DNA of 64,000 bases. Source: Zoogloea sp. 1C4 (GTDB lineage: Bacteria; Pseudomonadota; Gammaproteobacteria; Burkholderiales; Rhodocyclaceae). The DNA is taken from the NCBI RefSeq assembly GCF_009469605.1, contig NZ_SSXU01000004.1, forward strand, positions 266,328 to 330,327, read 5' to 3'. A program made the position numbers and the translations under genes. Below are positions 30,975 through 40,183 of this stretch, one piece after another. The first letter of the stretch is position 1. Each line of letters opens with the position of its first letter. The notes under the pieces are model-generated. The model worked only from the letters and a program-made list of their open reading frames with translations. It did not search any database and was not told the origin of the DNA.

Positions 30975-31871
30975 TCAAGCCGGCCAGAGCCAGGCCGCGC
31001 CTCTCACGCCGGAAGAATCGCCATGCGCCGCCCGCACCAGACGGGTCGACACCGCATCCGAAAACACGTGGGGCAGCCATCGATGGGGCACTTCGTCATA
31101 AAGTGCATCAATGTTCGAAAGCCCGCCGCCGAGCACGATCACGTCGGGGTCGAGCAGGTTGATGACCCCCGCCAACGCCCGCGCAAGGCGGTCGGCGTAG
31201 CGTGCCAGGGTCGCCGCGCAGTCTGCCTCGCCTGCCGCCGTAGCGGCGACGATCTCGGCGGGCGACAGCGCCGCCCCCGCCATGCGCAGATGATCCGCCG
31301 CCAGACCGGGGCCGGAAAGGTAGGTTTCCACACAGCCCGCGCGGCCGCAGTAACAGGCCGGCAGCGGCAGATCGCCCCCCGCCGGCAGGGGCAGCGGGTT
31401 GTGGCCCCACTCGCCGGCGATGGCGTTGGGGCCTTCCAGCACCCGCCCGCCCACCACGATGCCGCCGCCCACGCCAGTGCCGATGATGACCCCGAACACC
31501 ACGTCGGCCCCCGCCGCCGCACCGTCCGCCGCCTCGGAGAGGGCAAAGCAGTTGGCGTCGTTGGCGAGGCGCACCGGCCGGCCCAGCAGGTTTTCCAGAT
31601 CGCCCTGCAGGGGCTTGCCGATCAGGCAGGTGGAATTGGCGTTCTTGACCAGCCCGGTGCGCCGCGACAGCGCCCCCGGCATGCCCACGCCCACGCTGCC
31701 GCGCTGGCCCAGCTCGTCCTCGACCGCCGCCACCAGCCCGGCCACCGCCGCGAGGGTCGCCGGATAGTCGCCCTGGGGCGTCGCCACCCGCCGCCGGGCG
31801 AGCACCTCGCCGCCGTCGCCGAGGGCGATGATTTCGATCTTGGTGCCGCCGAGGTCGATGCCGATGCGCAT
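30975..31871 (-). CDS. ROK-family sugar kinase (fructokinase-like)
   Basis: Encodes 298 residues from ATG 31871 (MRIGIDLGGTKIEIIALG). The ATP-binding DLGGTK motif, the catalytic Asp in NDANCFALSE, GTGVGGGIVV and the ROK zinc motif CYCGRAGCVETYLSGPGL are all present. No helix-turn-helix domain, so it is a kinase and not a repressor. The best match by motif layout is the Mak-type fructokinase/N-acetylglucosamine kinase branch. It is divergent from the conflict-system cassette. Confidence 0.87.
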   Translation of the reverse strand: MRIGIDLGGTKIEIIALGDGGEVLARRRVATPQGDYPATLAAVAGLVAAVEDELGQRGSVGVGMPGALSRRTGLVKNANSTCLIGKPLQGDLENLLGRPVRLANDANCFALSEAADGAAAGADVVFGVIIGTGVGGGIVVGGRVLEGPNAIAGEWGHNPLPLPAGGDLPLPACYCGRAGCVETYLSGPGLAADHLRMAGAALSPAEIVAATAAGEADCAATLARYADRLARALAGVINLLDPDVIVLGGGLSNIDALYDEVPHRWLPHVFSDAVSTRLVRAAHGDSSGVRGAAWLWPA

Positions 31872-31983
31872 GGTGCCGCTGTCCGGAAGAAAGGATGGGC
31901 GGATGATATAGCCCCGTGCGCTGGCGCGCGGGCTGGCATATTCTTGAGGGCGACGACAAACCACCTCCACCGCCCACCGCGCC

Positions 31984-33339
31984 ATGCCCCACGAAGCCGA
32001 CATCCCGGAAATCCGGCAGATCTTCCTGAGCGCCACCGCCCAGGACTGCCGGACATACCGCGAGGCCGTGCGGGATTTCATCCACGACAACATCGAGCAC
32101 GCCAAGGTCTTCCTTCAGGAGAACTGGGCCGAAGGCGGCAACTTCGTCGAGCCGGTGTGCAAGCGCAAGGTGGACGAGTGCGACGCCTACATGGGGCTGT
32201 TCGGCTTCCGCTACGGCTGGACGCCGCCGCTGCAGCGCAGCTCCATCACCGAGCTGGAGTTCCGCTGGGCGGTGGACCGCTGGCGCGAGGGCGAGGCGCC
32301 GATCTTCGTGCTCCGCCCGCGCCCCGGCACCGAGGCCGAGCAGCACCTGCGCGAGCAGGCCGCCCGCTTCCACGACAAGCAGCCCCCCGCCGAGGCCGAG
32401 GCCGACCGGGCGGCTCAGCGCGCCTTTCTCGCCAGCGTTGACCAATGGGCCTCCAACGGGCGCATCCAGGTTTTCTACGACGACCAGCGGCAACTGGAGG
32501 CCCGCGCCGCCTTCTGCATCACCAACTGGGATCTCAAGGTTCTGCGCAAGGCCCGTCACGGGCGCTACCAGGCTTCGGGCGACATCGACCGAGGAGAACT
32601 CGGGCGGATCGGCCGCAAGCCCCAGATCGCCGCCCTCCAGGACGCACTCAACGCCCTGCGCGACCGCCGCAGCGAGCGGGCCGCCGCCTTCCTCGTCCAC
32701 GGCCCCGAGAACCACGGCCAGCTGGAGTTCATCGAGTTCCTGCGCGAATGGCACGACGAGTGGGAAGGCATGGACATCCGCTGCGGCCAGGCCGACGAAC
32801 CCGACAGCGCCGAATCCCTCATCTGCTGGACCTGCAGCCAGCTGGGCGAACCCCTGCTGGGCGAGCCGACCATCGACGCCCTGGCCGGCCTGCTGGCGAC
32901 CCGGCTGGCCAGCCGCTCGGTGGTGCTCATCCTGCGCACCGCCGGACGCGAGGCCAACCGCCTGGCCCTGTTCCAGCAGCGCTTCTGGCAGCCCCTGCAC
33001 ACCGCCCTGGCCACCCGCCAGCCCGGCGGACGGGGCCGGCTGTACTGCTTCATGGCCGACCACGCCCCCCTCGCCGACCCGCCGCCCGCCGGCTTCCGCA
33101 CCCTCGATCTGGACGCCGACGACGTGGACTACCGCCAGATCCTCGCCCTTCCGCCCCTCACCCGCCTGACGGCCGGCCAGGTGCGCAACTGGCTCAGCGA
33201 CATCCGCAAGAGCGCCGGGGTCCGCCTGGACGAAGACGAGCGCGACGCAATCGCCACCTACGCCACCACCCCCGACGGCAACCCGCCCGACGTCTATAAC
33301 CGCCTGAACCTGCACGGCTTCTGGAGCCGCGCCCGCTGA
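31984..33339 (+). CDS. DUF4062 plus inactive-STAND (iSTAND) protein
   Basis: Encodes 451 residues. The N-terminal ~110 residues match DUF4062: IFLSATAQDCRTYREAVRDFI, CDAYMGLFGFRYGW and SITELEFRWAVDRW, a Rossmann-like sensor or nucleotide-processing fold. From about residue 200 there is a STAND-like NTPase whose P-loop is degenerate (AFLVHGPENHGQLEFIEFL, lacking GKT), so it probably cannot hydrolyse ATP. The same pairing is known from MoxR-vWA immunity cassettes. It is the first of four tightly packed genes (11-bp gap to the MoxR gene). A sensing or scaffolding role is inferred. Confidence 0.78.
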   Translation: MPHEADIPEIRQIFLSATAQDCRTYREAVRDFIHDNIEHAKVFLQENWAEGGNFVEPVCKRKVDECDAYMGLFGFRYGWTPPLQRSSITELEFRWAVDRWREGEAPIFVLRPRPGTEAEQHLREQAARFHDKQPPAEAEADRAAQRAFLASVDQWASNGRIQVFYDDQRQLEARAAFCITNWDLKVLRKARHGRYQASGDIDRGELGRIGRKPQIAALQDALNALRDRRSERAAAFLVHGPENHGQLEFIEFLREWHDEWEGMDIRCGQADEPDSAESLICWTCSQLGEPLLGEPTIDALAGLLATRLASRSVVLILRTAGREANRLALFQQRFWQPLHTALATRQPGGRGRLYCFMADHAPLADPPPAGFRTLDLDADDVDYRQILALPPLTRLTAGQVRNWLSDIRKSAGVRLDEDERDAIATYATTPDGNPPDVYNRLNLHGFWSRAR

Positions 33340-33350
33340 GGACCATCACC

Positions 33351-34289
33351 GTGCCCGACACCCCCGCCTACGCCGACTTCACCGGCAAGCGCTCTGCCCA
33401 CTACGTGGCCGCGCCCCACACCGCCACCATCGTCAACCTGGCCATCCGCCTGGGCCGGCCGCTGCTGGTCGAAGGCGAAGCCGGCTGCGGCAAGACCCGC
33501 CTCGCCAGCGCCATCGCCGAAGAGCTGGGCGTCGGGCTCACGGTGATGACCGTCAAGAGCACCAGCCAGGCCAAGGATCTGCTCTACCGCTTCGACGCCC
33601 TGCGCCGCCTTCAGGACGCCCAGGACCCGGCCAACACCAGCGCCCGCCAGGTCTTCCCCTACATCGAGCTGGAGCCCCTCGGCCACGCCATCCGCGAAGG
33701 CCAGCCCCAGGTGGTGCTCATCGACGAGGTGGACAAGGCCGACATCGATTTCCCCAACGATCTCCTCGACGTGCTCGACCGCTTCGAGTTCGACATCGAA
33801 GACCTGCCCCGCACCGAGGACGACGCCTGCCGCGCGGCGCGGGGCCACGGCCGCCACGTGGCCGGCCCCGAGGGCGGCGTTCGCCCCATCGTGCTCATCA
33901 CCAGCAACCGCGAGAAGCAGCTCCCCGAGCCCTTCCTGCGCCGCTGCCTGTACGTGCAGCTGGATTTCCCCGCCAATGATCCGGCCATGCTGGCCGAAAT
34001 CGTGCGCAAGAACCTCGCCGCCCGGGCCGAGACGATCAGCGACGAACTCATCACCGGCGCCGTGGAGCGCCTGTGCCGCATCCGCGAGCGCGGCCGCGAG
34101 TTGGGCATGCAGAAGCTCCCCGCCACCTCCGAGCTCGTCGACTGGGTGCGCGTGCTCCACTGGCAGGGCCGCAAGGCCGAGGCCATGTCGGTGGACGCCC
34201 TCGACGCGGTGGATCAGGCCGTGCTGTTCAAGATCCGCCAGGACATCGAACGCTACCGCGCCCGCACCGACGCCGAGGCCGGGCGGTGA
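33351..34289 (+). CDS. MoxR-type AAA+ ATPase of conflict cassette
   Basis: Encodes 312 residues starting at GTG 33351. Walker A is GEAGCGKTRLA (about residue 44), Walker B VVLIDEVDKADIDFP, and sensor-1 ITSNREKQLPEPFLRRC. MoxR ATPases usually act on vWA-domain partners, and here the stop overlaps the vWA start by 4 bp (GTGA). In the published family of NTP-dependent conflict systems this vMoxR class is proposed to gate effector activation. The catalytic residues look intact, unlike the iSTAND protein upstream. Confidence 0.88.
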   Translation: MPDTPAYADFTGKRSAHYVAAPHTATIVNLAIRLGRPLLVEGEAGCGKTRLASAIAEELGVGLTVMTVKSTSQAKDLLYRFDALRRLQDAQDPANTSARQVFPYIELEPLGHAIREGQPQVVLIDEVDKADIDFPNDLLDVLDRFEFDIEDLPRTEDDACRAARGHGRHVAGPEGGVRPIVLITSNREKQLPEPFLRRCLYVQLDFPANDPAMLAEIVRKNLAARAETISDELITGAVERLCRIRERGRELGMQKLPATSELVDWVRVLHWQGRKAEAMSVDALDAVDQAVLFKIRQDIERYRARTDAEAGR

Positions 34290-35413
34290 CCCACCCCCTG
34301 CCGCCCCTGCTGCTGGGGCTGTTCCGTGAGCTCAAGGCCAATGGCGTGCCGGTGGGCATACGCGACTACCTGGACGGCATCGAGGCCCTGCGCCTGGGCT
34401 TCGGCCAGGATAGCCGCGCCGCCCTGCGCGACCTCGCCATCGCCCTGTGGAGCCGCAGCGACGAGGAGCGCCGCGTCATCAACCGCTGGTTCGACGTGCT
34501 GCCCGCGCCCGACGACGCCCTCGCCGCCACCATCGACGACCAGCTCGACCGCCTAGACACCACCGCTTCCGAACCCACCGGAGCGCCCACCGCGCCAACC
34601 GCCCGGCCCACGGCCCAGCCCGGCGCTGGCACCACACCCGCCCCTGCAACCAGCCTCTCCCCCGAAGCCACCGCCACCCAGGCCGAGCGCGCCCGGGTCT
34701 CCTTCGCCGCCGCCCGGGAAGGCAGCGGCCTACCCATCCCGCGCCTCGCCAGCGCCCCGGCCATCGACGAGGACTACGTCCTCACCCCCCAGCCCCTCGT
34801 CAGCCCGCGGGACATGGCCGTGCTGTGGCGGCGCTACCGGCGCAGCACCCGCCACGGCCCACGCACCGAGATGGACCTCGCCGCCACCCTGCGCGAACGC
34901 TGCCGCCGCGGCCTACTGTGCCGCCCGGTGTGCCGCCCCCACCGCAGCAACAGCGCCCGGCTGCTGATCCTCGCCGACGCCAGCCCGAGCATGGACCCAT
35001 GGCGCCCCTTCCTCGCCACCCTCGCCGAATCCCTGCCCCTCGGGCGGCTGGCCCGGGCCGAGGTGCGCTACTTCAGCAACCAGCCGCGCCGACAGCTTTA
35101 CGCCACGCCCGGCCTGACCGAGCCCGAAACCCGGGACGACGTGCTGCGCCGCCACGCCGGCGCCGCGCTGCTGGTGGTGAGCGACGCCGGCAGCGCCCGG
35201 GGCGCCCTCAACCGCCGTCGCGCCCTGCAGACGGCCGATTTCCTCAACGAAGCCCGGCGCCACTTCCCCGCCACGGTGTGGCTCAACCCCATGCCCAAAC
35301 GGCGCTGGGCCGGCACCACCGCCGGCCTCATCGCCGACGGCCCGGTGCCCATGCTGCCGGTGGACGCGCCGCACCTGCTGCGCGCCATCGACATCCTGCG
35401 CGGCAACAAATAG
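34286..35413 (+). CDS. von Willebrand A domain protein, MoxR partner
   Basis: Encodes 375 residues from GTG 34286, inside the MoxR stop. The N-terminal 85 residues are helical (RELKANGVPVGIRDYLDGIE, as in CoxE-like vWA proteins), then a Thr/Ala/Pro-rich linker (about 90-135). The vWA fold follows, with its MIDAS motif D-A-S-P-S at about residues 230-234 (LILADASPSMD). It likely binds the MoxR ATPase and transmits its state to the effector gene product encoded 6 bp downstream. Confidence 0.85.
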   Translation: MTHPLPPLLLGLFRELKANGVPVGIRDYLDGIEALRLGFGQDSRAALRDLAIALWSRSDEERRVINRWFDVLPAPDDALAATIDDQLDRLDTTASEPTGAPTAPTARPTAQPGAGTTPAPATSLSPEATATQAERARVSFAAAREGSGLPIPRLASAPAIDEDYVLTPQPLVSPRDMAVLWRRYRRSTRHGPRTEMDLAATLRERCRRGLLCRPVCRPHRSNSARLLILADASPSMDPWRPFLATLAESLPLGRLARAEVRYFSNQPRRQLYATPGLTEPETRDDVLRRHAGAALLVVSDAGSARGALNRRRALQTADFLNEARRHFPATVWLNPMPKRRWAGTTAGLIADGPVPMLPVDAPHLLRAIDILRGNK

Positions 35414-35419
35414 ACCGCC

Positions 35420-38400
35420 ATGCCCTATCCCGCCGCCCTCGGCCAACGCCCGCTGGAAGTCCACGAAGCCTACGCGGCGCTGGAGCAATACGCCGCCGAC
35501 TACGGCCGCGACCCGCTGCTCCTGCTGATGCACGCCGCGGTGCCCGAAACCCTGCGGCCGGATCTCCTCAACCTGATCCGGGTGAACTTCCTCGCCGCCC
35601 ACGGGCCCGACCCCAGCCTCGAGGCCGACGTACTGTTCTCGCCCCTCGCCACCGCCCTGGGCGGCGGCTACTACCGCATCGACGCCCAGGTGCGCTGGCA
35701 CTGCCTGGTGATGCTGCGCTCCCTCTACCGCCACGACCCGCGCCCGCGCATCCGGCGCATCGCCGAGCTGCTGTGGCGCTACGTGGAAGCCCGCGAACAC
35801 CAGGCCAGCCGCGCCGCCGACCCGCAGCTGGCCGAATTCCTCGACATCCAGCGCTGGGTCGCCCTGGCCTTCCTCGAACCCGCCAGCGCCGCCCACGCCT
35901 TCGCCGACGCCCTGCGCCAGACCCACGCCGACGGCAGCACCGTGGCCCTGCGCCTGGGCGGCCTCGCGTCCGCCATCGAGCTCCCCCTCGCCGGCCAGCC
36001 CGAGCTCCTCGCCTACGCCCGCGGCCTCGACGCCCTCGCCGGCGGCAACGACGCCGAAGCCGAACGCCTGCTGGGCGCCCTGGGCAGCGACGAGATCCGG
36101 GTGGGCGACATCGTGCTGAAGGCGCCGGAGGCGGTGCTGGCGGATTACCGGGCCACCGGGGCAAGGGCGGGCGATCTGGCCTCCAGCGGCAAACCACGGC
36201 GGACGTGTCTGGTGATCCAGCCCGTCGGCACCTGGACCGACCCCGACAACGGCCGCATCGTGGACCTGGATGCCGCCTATCGGGTGATCCGCGAGACAGC
36301 CGCCGACGCTGGCCTTGACTGCCACCGCACCGACCTCCTCGCCCTCGTCGTCAGCGCCAACGAGCAATGGCCCGCCCTGCTCCGCAACATCCTGAGCGCC
36401 GACGTGGTGATCTGCGACCTGAGCACCGGGGATGTCGCAATGCGCTATCTGGCGGGTGTGTGCTTCGCGCTGGGGGCCCACAAGGTGTCGCTCATCGCCG
36501 AAGCGCAGGCGTCTAAGTGGCAGCCACCGGCGCTGTTCGGCAGCGTGATCCGCTATTCAGCCTCGGAGAATCCGGAAAGCTGGGGCAAAGCTGCACTGGG
36601 CACGCAGCTCACCGCCACCGAGGCGTCGCAGCCCCCTGTCGGCCACAATCCGATTCACGGGGCGTTAGCTGAGCCTCCGACAAGCATGGCGGCCCCGCCG
36701 TCACTTGCAGCCGACGGGGAGATGGCCGACCAGACGCCACCCTACGCCACGTCGCCGGGCGACCTCACCTCCGTCTGCCCGGTGATCCAGGGCTTCGGCT
36801 TCAGGACCGATCCCGTCACCGGCCGCAGCCTTGATCTGGACCAGTCGTACGCGGTGATTGCCGCAGCGGTGACGGCGGTCGGCTTCGAATGCACCCGACC
36901 GGACATCACCTCCGCCGGCCTGCCCAGCGAAGCGCTCGACCTCCTCCTGCGGGCGCCCGTCGCCATCGTCGACCTCTCCCTCGGCCTGCCCGACGTGCTG
37001 CTCCAGCTCGGCCTGCGCCACGGCCTGCGGCCGGGCCGCACCCTGCTCCTCGCCGAAGAGGGCTACCGCATCCCGCCGGAACTCGCCTCGCTGCGCATCC
37101 TGCGTTACAAGGATGGCGTCAACCAGAGGGACAGCACAGAAGCCCGGCGCCTGCAGGTCGAAATCACCCGCTGGCTCAAGGAAGCCATGGCCAACCCTGC
37201 CGTGGACAGCCCGGTTTACCTCACCCTCCCCAACCTGCGCCCACCCGTGCGTCGCCCGGCAGCGCCCGAGCCGGAAACCCTCGCCGAAGATCCCGCCCCA
37301 CCCCAGTCTCGGCCCCGGGTGTTCATCTCCTACGTCCACGAATACCGCCAGTACGCCGCCCCCCTCGCCCGGGCCCTGCAGGCCGAGGGCATCGACGTGG
37401 CCTGGGACATGGACCTCAAGGCCGGCGACAACTGGCAGGAAAGGCTCACCGCGATGCTCGACGAGGCCGACGCGCTGGTGGCCGTGGCCGGTACCCTCAC
37501 CGCCGGCCGGCCCAATCCGCTGGCCGAGATCGAGCGGGCGAAGCAGCAGGGCAAGCGCCTGTTCCCGGTACTCGTCGATCCGATCAAGGAGCCCGCCACA
37601 CTTCTCGAAAGCTGGGCGGCGAACACCGATGACAGTGGCTACGTCCGGTGGCTGGCCACCGTGTCCGAGGCCGAGCGCCCGGCCGCCATCACCGAGACCG
37701 CCCAGCGCATCGCCGAAGCCATCTCGCTGAGCGCCGCGCCCGCCGAAGGGGCTGAAGCAGAGGAGGTGGCTGAATCGGAAGAAGCGGCGGCAGCCACCAC
37801 CGCCACCTGGGAGCTCACCATCCGCCAACGGGGCGAGGGTGGGCTGCAATTCGTCCTGCTGATCGACGGCGAGCGCATCGAGGCCACCGTACACTTCCAG
37901 CAGACGTTGGTGGTCAAGCTGGTAGACGAACTCCTCGCCGGCATGTATCTGCTCCCCGACGCCGCGCAGGCGCTCCGCCAGCTGCTGCTACCCCGGGAGT
38001 TCATCGCCCTGGGCGCGCCCGCCCGCTACCGTCTCACCCTCGGCCCCGGCTCCGCCGCGCTGCCGTGGGAGCTGATCTTCCACCACCCGGACGACCCCTT
38101 CGCCCACCTGGGCCCGCGCAACGTGTTGCGCCGTCTGGACGGCCTGCGCATGCCGCAGCCACGCCGCACGCTCAGCGCCCGGGCGCTGCTGATCGGCAAT
38201 CCGCTCATCGTCGGCACCTTCCCCATCCACGAAGACGGCCAGCCAACCCTGCTGGGTGTGGAGCAGGAACTGGCCGGGGTGGCCCGATCGCTGACCGCAG
38301 CCGGCCTGGAGGTGAGCGTGGGCACCGAAGAGAGCGCCTCCACGGTGATGAGCCGGCTGTTTGGCCGGGATTACCGCGTCCTGCTCATCAGCGGCAACGC

Positions 38401-38836
38401 GGTCTATCGGCACCTCCTGCCCGACGGGCATCGGGTAAGCGGCTTCGTGCTCAGCGACGGGGTGTTCCTCACCGCGCTGGAGCTGAAACAGATGCGCACG
38501 ATGCCGGAACTGGTCTTCCTCAACGGCTGCCACGTGGGCCGCGCGGCACTTGGGGGCGACGACGGCCCATCGGAAAACATGGTGCTGGCGCTCCTGAAGG
38601 CCGGGGTGCAGGCGGTGGTGGCCCCCGGCTGGGTGGTGGATGACGATGGCGCGGCCGAGTTCTCCGAAACCTTCTTCGCCGCCCTGTCCGAAGGCCAGCG
38701 CTTCGAGGATGCTGTGGCCGCCGCCCGGCAGGCGACCTTCCGGACCGCGCCGCAAGCCACCACCTGGGCCGCGTACCAGGCCTGGGGCGACCCGGACTAC
38801 CGGCTGCTGCCGCCGCCCGCGTCCGAAGCCGCCTGA
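35420..38836 (+). CDS. Multi-domain effector: helical N-term, 2x DUF4071-like, TIR, CHAT-like
   Basis: Encodes 1138 residues. Residues 1-250 are helical. Two related Rossmann-like domains follow at about 262-375 (VIQPVGTWTDPDNGRIVDLD) and 452-562 (VIQGFGFRTDPVTGRSLDLD ... LGLRHGLRPGRTLLL), both resembling the C-terminal domain of DUF4071/TPR-S proteins. A TIR domain occupies about 631-760 (RVFISYVHEYRQYAAPLARAL, with a Glu near residue 700 in the NADase position). A CHAT caspase-like domain fills about 870-1130. Its Cys is present (LVFLNGCHVGR, about 1036) but the usual GHG histidine site reads ISGNAVYR (about 990). The 3' end overlaps rarD by 40 bp. Being last in the cassette fits an effector role. 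Confidence 0.8.
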   Translation: MPYPAALGQRPLEVHEAYAALEQYAADYGRDPLLLLMHAAVPETLRPDLLNLIRVNFLAAHGPDPSLEADVLFSPLATALGGGYYRIDAQVRWHCLVMLRSLYRHDPRPRIRRIAELLWRYVEAREHQASRAADPQLAEFLDIQRWVALAFLEPASAAHAFADALRQTHADGSTVALRLGGLASAIELPLAGQPELLAYARGLDALAGGNDAEAERLLGALGSDEIRVGDIVLKAPEAVLADYRATGARAGDLASSGKPRRTCLVIQPVGTWTDPDNGRIVDLDAAYRVIRETAADAGLDCHRTDLLALVVSANEQWPALLRNILSADVVICDLSTGDVAMRYLAGVCFALGAHKVSLIAEAQASKWQPPALFGSVIRYSASENPESWGKAALGTQLTATEASQPPVGHNPIHGALAEPPTSMAAPPSLAADGEMADQTPPYATSPGDLTSVCPVIQGFGFRTDPVTGRSLDLDQSYAVIAAAVTAVGFECTRPDITSAGLPSEALDLLLRAPVAIVDLSLGLPDVLLQLGLRHGLRPGRTLLLAEEGYRIPPELASLRILRYKDGVNQRDSTEARRLQVEITRWLKEAMANPAVDSPVYLTLPNLRPPVRRPAAPEPETLAEDPAPPQSRPRVFISYVHEYRQYAAPLARALQAEGIDVAWDMDLKAGDNWQERLTAMLDEADALVAVAGTLTAGRPNPLAEIERAKQQGKRLFPVLVDPIKEPATLLESWAANTDDSGYVRWLATVSEAERPAAITETAQRIAEAISLSAAPAEGAEAEEVAESEEAAAATTATWELTIRQRGEGGLQFVLLIDGERIEATVHFQQTLVVKLVDELLAGMYLLPDAAQALRQLLLPREFIALGAPARYRLTLGPGSAALPWELIFHHPDDPFAHLGPRNVLRRLDGLRMPQPRRTLSARALLIGNPLIVGTFPIHEDGQPTLLGVEQELAGVARSLTAAGLEVSVGTEESASTVMSRLFGRDYRVLLISGNAVYRHLLPDGHRVSGFVLSDGVFLTALELKQMRTMPELVFLNGCHVGRAALGGDDGPSENMVLALLKAGVQAVVAPGWVVDDDGAAEFSETFFAALSEGQRFEDAVAAARQATFRTAPQATTWAAYQAWGDPDYRLLPPPASEAA

Positions 38837-39720
38837 CCCGCCGCCCGGTACTTCTGCCAGCCGCTCCAGCTGTAGAACACCAGCCCGATCCAGATCAGCG
38901 CGAAGGTGGCGAGCCGGGCCGGCGGCAGATCCTCGCCGAACAGCCACACCGCGGTGACCAGCTGCATCGTCGGGTTGATGTACATGAGCATGCCCACGGT
39001 GGCGAGGTTGAGGCGCTGGGTGGCCGCCGCAAACAGCATCAGCGGCAGCGCCGTCAGCACCCCCGACATGGCCAGCAGGAACAACGTGGTGCCGTCGTGG
39101 CCGGTGACCACCCCGTGCCCGCGGGCGCCCTGCCACAGGGCGTACAGCCCCACCAGCGGCAGCATGGTGAGGGTTTCGAGCCACAGGCCGGAGATCGCAT
39201 CCACCGGCACCTGCTTTCTCACCAGCCCGTAAAGCCCGAAGGTGCCCCCCAGGAACAGCGACACCCACGGCAGGCTGCCCAGCGCGGCAAACTCGTTGCC
39301 CACCGCCGCCACCGCCAGCCCCACGGCCAGCCACTCCTTGGGGTTGAGGCGCTCCTTGAGCACCAGCATGCCCAGCATCACATTGACGAGCGGGGTGAGG
39401 AAATAGCCCAGGCTCGCGGCGATCACCAGGCGCTGGTCCACCGCCCACAGAAAGCCCAGCCAGTTGGAGCCCACCAGCAGCGCAGCCAGCGCCAGCCGCG
39501 GCACCGCGCCGGGATGCCGGGCCGCCGCGCCGAGGCGCGCCCAGCCCCGGTTGGCGGTGATGATGAGGCTCACGAACAGGCACGCCCACAGGGCGCGGTT
39601 GCACAGCACGTCGGCCGGGCTCACGTGGCCCAGCTGCCGGAAGAACAGCGGGAAGAAACCCCAGATGCCGTAGGCACCGAGGCCAAAGCCGATGCCGGCG
39701 AGGGTTCTGCCTTTTTCCAC
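38797..39720 (-). CDS. rarD: RarD-type EamA permease
   Basis: Encodes 307 residues using GTG 39720 (product opens MEKGRTLAGIGFGLGAYGIWGFFPLFFR); the open frame runs further to an ATG at 39774 without homology. Ten hydrophobic helices are present; the YGIWGFFPLFFRQLGHVSP...HR-like opening is typical of RarD, the chloramphenicol-sensitivity DMT permease group. The substrate is unknown. Convergent with, and overlapping, the conflict effector gene. Confidence 0.88.
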   Translation of the reverse strand: MEKGRTLAGIGFGLGAYGIWGFFPLFFRQLGHVSPADVLCNRALWACLFVSLIITANRGWARLGAAARHPGAVPRLALAALLVGSNWLGFLWAVDQRLVIAASLGYFLTPLVNVMLGMLVLKERLNPKEWLAVGLAVAAVGNEFAALGSLPWVSLFLGGTFGLYGLVRKQVPVDAISGLWLETLTMLPLVGLYALWQGARGHGVVTGHDGTTLFLLAMSGVLTALPLMLFAAATQRLNLATVGMLMYINPTMQLVTAVWLFGEDLPPARLATFALIWIGLVFYSWSGWQKYRAAGQAASDAGGGSSR

Positions 39721-39835
39721 GATCGGGGATTTACGGAGATTCGGAGCCGCACGATAGCACCGGCCATCGGCCAATGACCGTCCGGGTTTTCCCAGGCGCT
39801 ACAATGGCGCCATTCCACTGCAAGGAAGGCCCGTC

Positions 39836-40162
39836 ATGTTGATCATCTTCAAATCCCCCGCCAGCGGCGACGTGATCATGTTCGAGAAGAACGGCAAGGA
39901 AATGCTCACCGTGCTCGAAAAAGACCCGGCCGACCCGAAGGGCATCTTCACCGTCGAACAGCTCCCCGCCGCCATCACCACCCTCAAGGCTGCCATCGAA
40001 GCCGACAAGGCCAAAAAGGCCGAACAGTCCGACGACGCCGACAAGGACGACGAGCCCAAGACGCCCGGCGGCGTGGTGAGCTTCTTCCAGCGCGCGGTGC
40101 CGCTCCTCGAGCTGCTCGAACGCTCCCTGAAAGACAAGGTGCCGGTCACCTGGGGCGTCTGA
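39836..40162 (+). CDS. DUF1840 family protein
   Basis: Encodes 108 residues. The opening MLIIFKSPASGDVIMFEKNGKEML, a Lys/Asp-rich middle and the closing VSFFQRAVPLLELLERSLKDKVPVTWGV are characteristic of DUF1840, a small family largely confined to Betaproteobacteria. This supports the taxonomic guess for the window. No function is known. Confidence 0.88.
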   Translation: MLIIFKSPASGDVIMFEKNGKEMLTVLEKDPADPKGIFTVEQLPAAITTLKAAIEADKAKKAEQSDDADKDDEPKTPGGVVSFFQRAVPLLELLERSLKDKVPVTWGV

Positions 40163-40183
40163 TCGGGCCGGAGCCACGCCGTC

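Noticed and set aside
31938..31960. Sigma-54-like TGGCAT...TTGA before the conflict cassette
   Set aside because: The spacing is one base short and the GC of the -12 element is missing.
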